The translations under genes were made by a program, and so were the position numbers. Shown here in pieces: positions 5,368-6,298 of a DNA stretch of 6,298 nt (position 1 is the first letter of the stretch; each line of letters begins with the position of its first letter). The DNA is from Streptosporangiaceae bacterium (GTDB lineage Bacteria > Actinomycetota > Actinomycetes > Streptosporangiales > Streptosporangiaceae). The notes under the pieces were generated by a model, which did no database searches, was not told the origin of the DNA, and worked only from the letters and a program-made list of their open reading frames with translations. The stretch spans positions 1-6,298 of the forward strand of contig JASIBM010000656.1 of NCBI GenBank assembly GCA_030045175.1, written 5' to 3'.

Positions 5368-6298
5368 CCAGCCAGGAGGCGGCCGATCCGGTCTTGCGGG
5401 TCGACAGGCTCACGGTGACCTACCGGGTCAGGGGGCAGGGCCAGGCCGTCGTGCGGGGCGTGTCCTTCGACATCGGCCGGCGCGAGTCCTATGGCCTGGT
5501 GGGCGAGTCAGGGTCGGGCAAGTCCACGGTCGCGCTCGCGCTGACCAGGTACCTGCCACGCAACGGCAAGATCAGCGCCGGGTCGATAAGCATCGCGGGG
5601 ACCGACCCGCTGGCTATGACGGCGGCGGAACTTCGGAACCTGCGCGCCAGGACCGTGTCGATGGTGTACCAGGAGCCAGGGCGGGCGCTCAACCCGTCCA
5701 TCCGGGCAGGCCGACAGGTCGCCGAGGTCTTCCGGATCGCCGGCCTGGACCGTGGTTCGGCTCACGACCGGGCCGAGGACATGCTGCGCAGGGTGCAGAT
5801 CGCCGATCCAGGGCTGGTGATGGATCGCTATCCGCATCAGCTTTCCGGCGGGATGGCGCAGCGAGTGGTGATCGCGATGGCGCTCGCCGCCGAGCCGGCG
5901 CTGCTCATACTCGATGAGCCGACCACGGCCCTGGACGCCACGGTCGAGGCGGAGGTCCTCGACCTCGTCGCCGGGCTACGCGCCCAGATGGCCACGGCCG
6001 TGCTGTTCATCAGCCACAACCTGGCGGTGATCGCCAAGATGTGCGACCGGGTCGGCGTGCTCTACGCGGGCGAGCTGGTGGAGGAGGGCCCGGCAGACGA
6101 GCTGTTCGGCCAGCCCAGGCACCCCTACACCGTCGGCCTGCTCCGCTGCATCCCGCGCCGGGGTCAGCGCAAGGACCACGGCAGGCTCGACGCCATCCCC
6201 GGCTTCCTGCCACAGCCTGGCCAGTACATCACCGGCTGCATCTTCGCCGAGCGCTGCTCGCTGGCGCGCGAGGAATGCTGGGAGGCGCCGCCGCCGGC
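5364..6298 (+). CDS. ABC transporter ATP-binding protein, DppD/OppD family, C-terminus cut by window edge
   Basis: The first 311 residues of a cytoplasmic ATPase that powers the Dpp/Opp-type importer. Walker A GESGSGKST is at 47-55, Q-loop Gln103 in YQEPGRALNP, and the ABC signature LSGGMAQR at 160-167. Walker B LLILDEP is at 180-186 with catalytic Glu185, the D-loop is ALD (189-191) and the switch His is His218. The C-terminal oligopeptide/dipeptide domain is present, with PRHPYTVGLL (251-260) and the cysteines Cys292, Cys298 and Cys305 of the GCxFxxRC...C motif. These are proposed iron-sulfur ligands in this family. The chosen TTG start overlaps the preceding stop by 4 nt (TTGA) and begins TSQEAADPVLRVDRL. 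Its ribosome site is weak. A second in-frame TTG at 5394 is too far from the AGGAGG at 5373 to be better. No stop is reached before the edge. A second ATPase (DppF-type) and the binding protein probably lie beyond. Confidence 0.95.
   Translation, partial: MTSQEAADPVLRVDRLTVTYRVRGQGQAVVRGVSFDIGRRESYGLVGESGSGKSTVALALTRYLPRNGKISAGSISIAGTDPLAMTAAELRNLRARTVSMVYQEPGRALNPSIRAGRQVAEVFRIAGLDRGSAHDRAEDMLRRVQIADPGLVMDRYPHQLSGGMAQRVVIAMALAAEPALLILDEPTTALDATVEAEVLDLVAGLRAQMATAVLFISHNLAVIAKMCDRVGVLYAGELVEEGPADELFGQPRHPYTVGLLRCIPRRGQRKDHGRLDAIPGFLPQPGQYITGCIFAERCSLAREECWEAPPP

Overview
The window is GC-rich DNA (about two thirds G+C or more by eye). It has strongly G/C-ending codons, long antisense open frames, GTG and TTG start codons and start/stop overlaps of a few bases. 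Together these suggest an actinomycete (Actinomycetota), but no marker gene settles the taxon.

The layout is two divergent gene blocks around a control region of about 155 bp (3392-3547). Leftward (minus strand), in transcription order, are: a formaldehyde-activating enzyme (Fae) family protein with an unusual tandem-repeat tail (2783-3391); a mandelate racemase/muconate lactonizing enzyme family member of the enolase superfamily (1683-2792); a 3-hydroxyisobutyrate dehydrogenase-type beta-hydroxyacid dehydrogenase (738-1667); and an iron-containing alcohol dehydrogenase cut by the left edge (1-735). The first pair overlap by 10 nt and the later gaps are 15 and 2 nt, so this looks like one operon. 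Rightward (plus strand) are three genes of a Dpp/Opp-type ABC importer: two permeases (3548-4501, 4498-5367) and an ATPase cut by the right edge (5364-6298), each junction overlapping by 4 nt. The substrate-binding protein and any second ATPase are not in view.

I infer a catabolic locus. The importer would bring in a small organic compound, the enolase-superfamily enzyme would dehydrate or isomerise a hydroxy acid, and the two dehydrogenases would handle hydroxyacid/aldehyde or alcohol intermediates. The Fae homologue would capture or react with a formaldehyde-like one-carbon or short aldehyde product. The substrate cannot be read from the sequence.

The least expected features are the Fae-family gene in a probable actinomycete, where formaldehyde is usually handled by mycothiol rather than tetrahydromethanopterin, and its six-copy 15-bp tandem repeat. 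The repeat encodes an acidic APEDS/AHEDS tail and runs almost into the next gene's start. The divergent promoter region also holds a dyad (CGCAA-N6-TTGCG) that overlaps both predicted -35 boxes and is a candidate shared operator.
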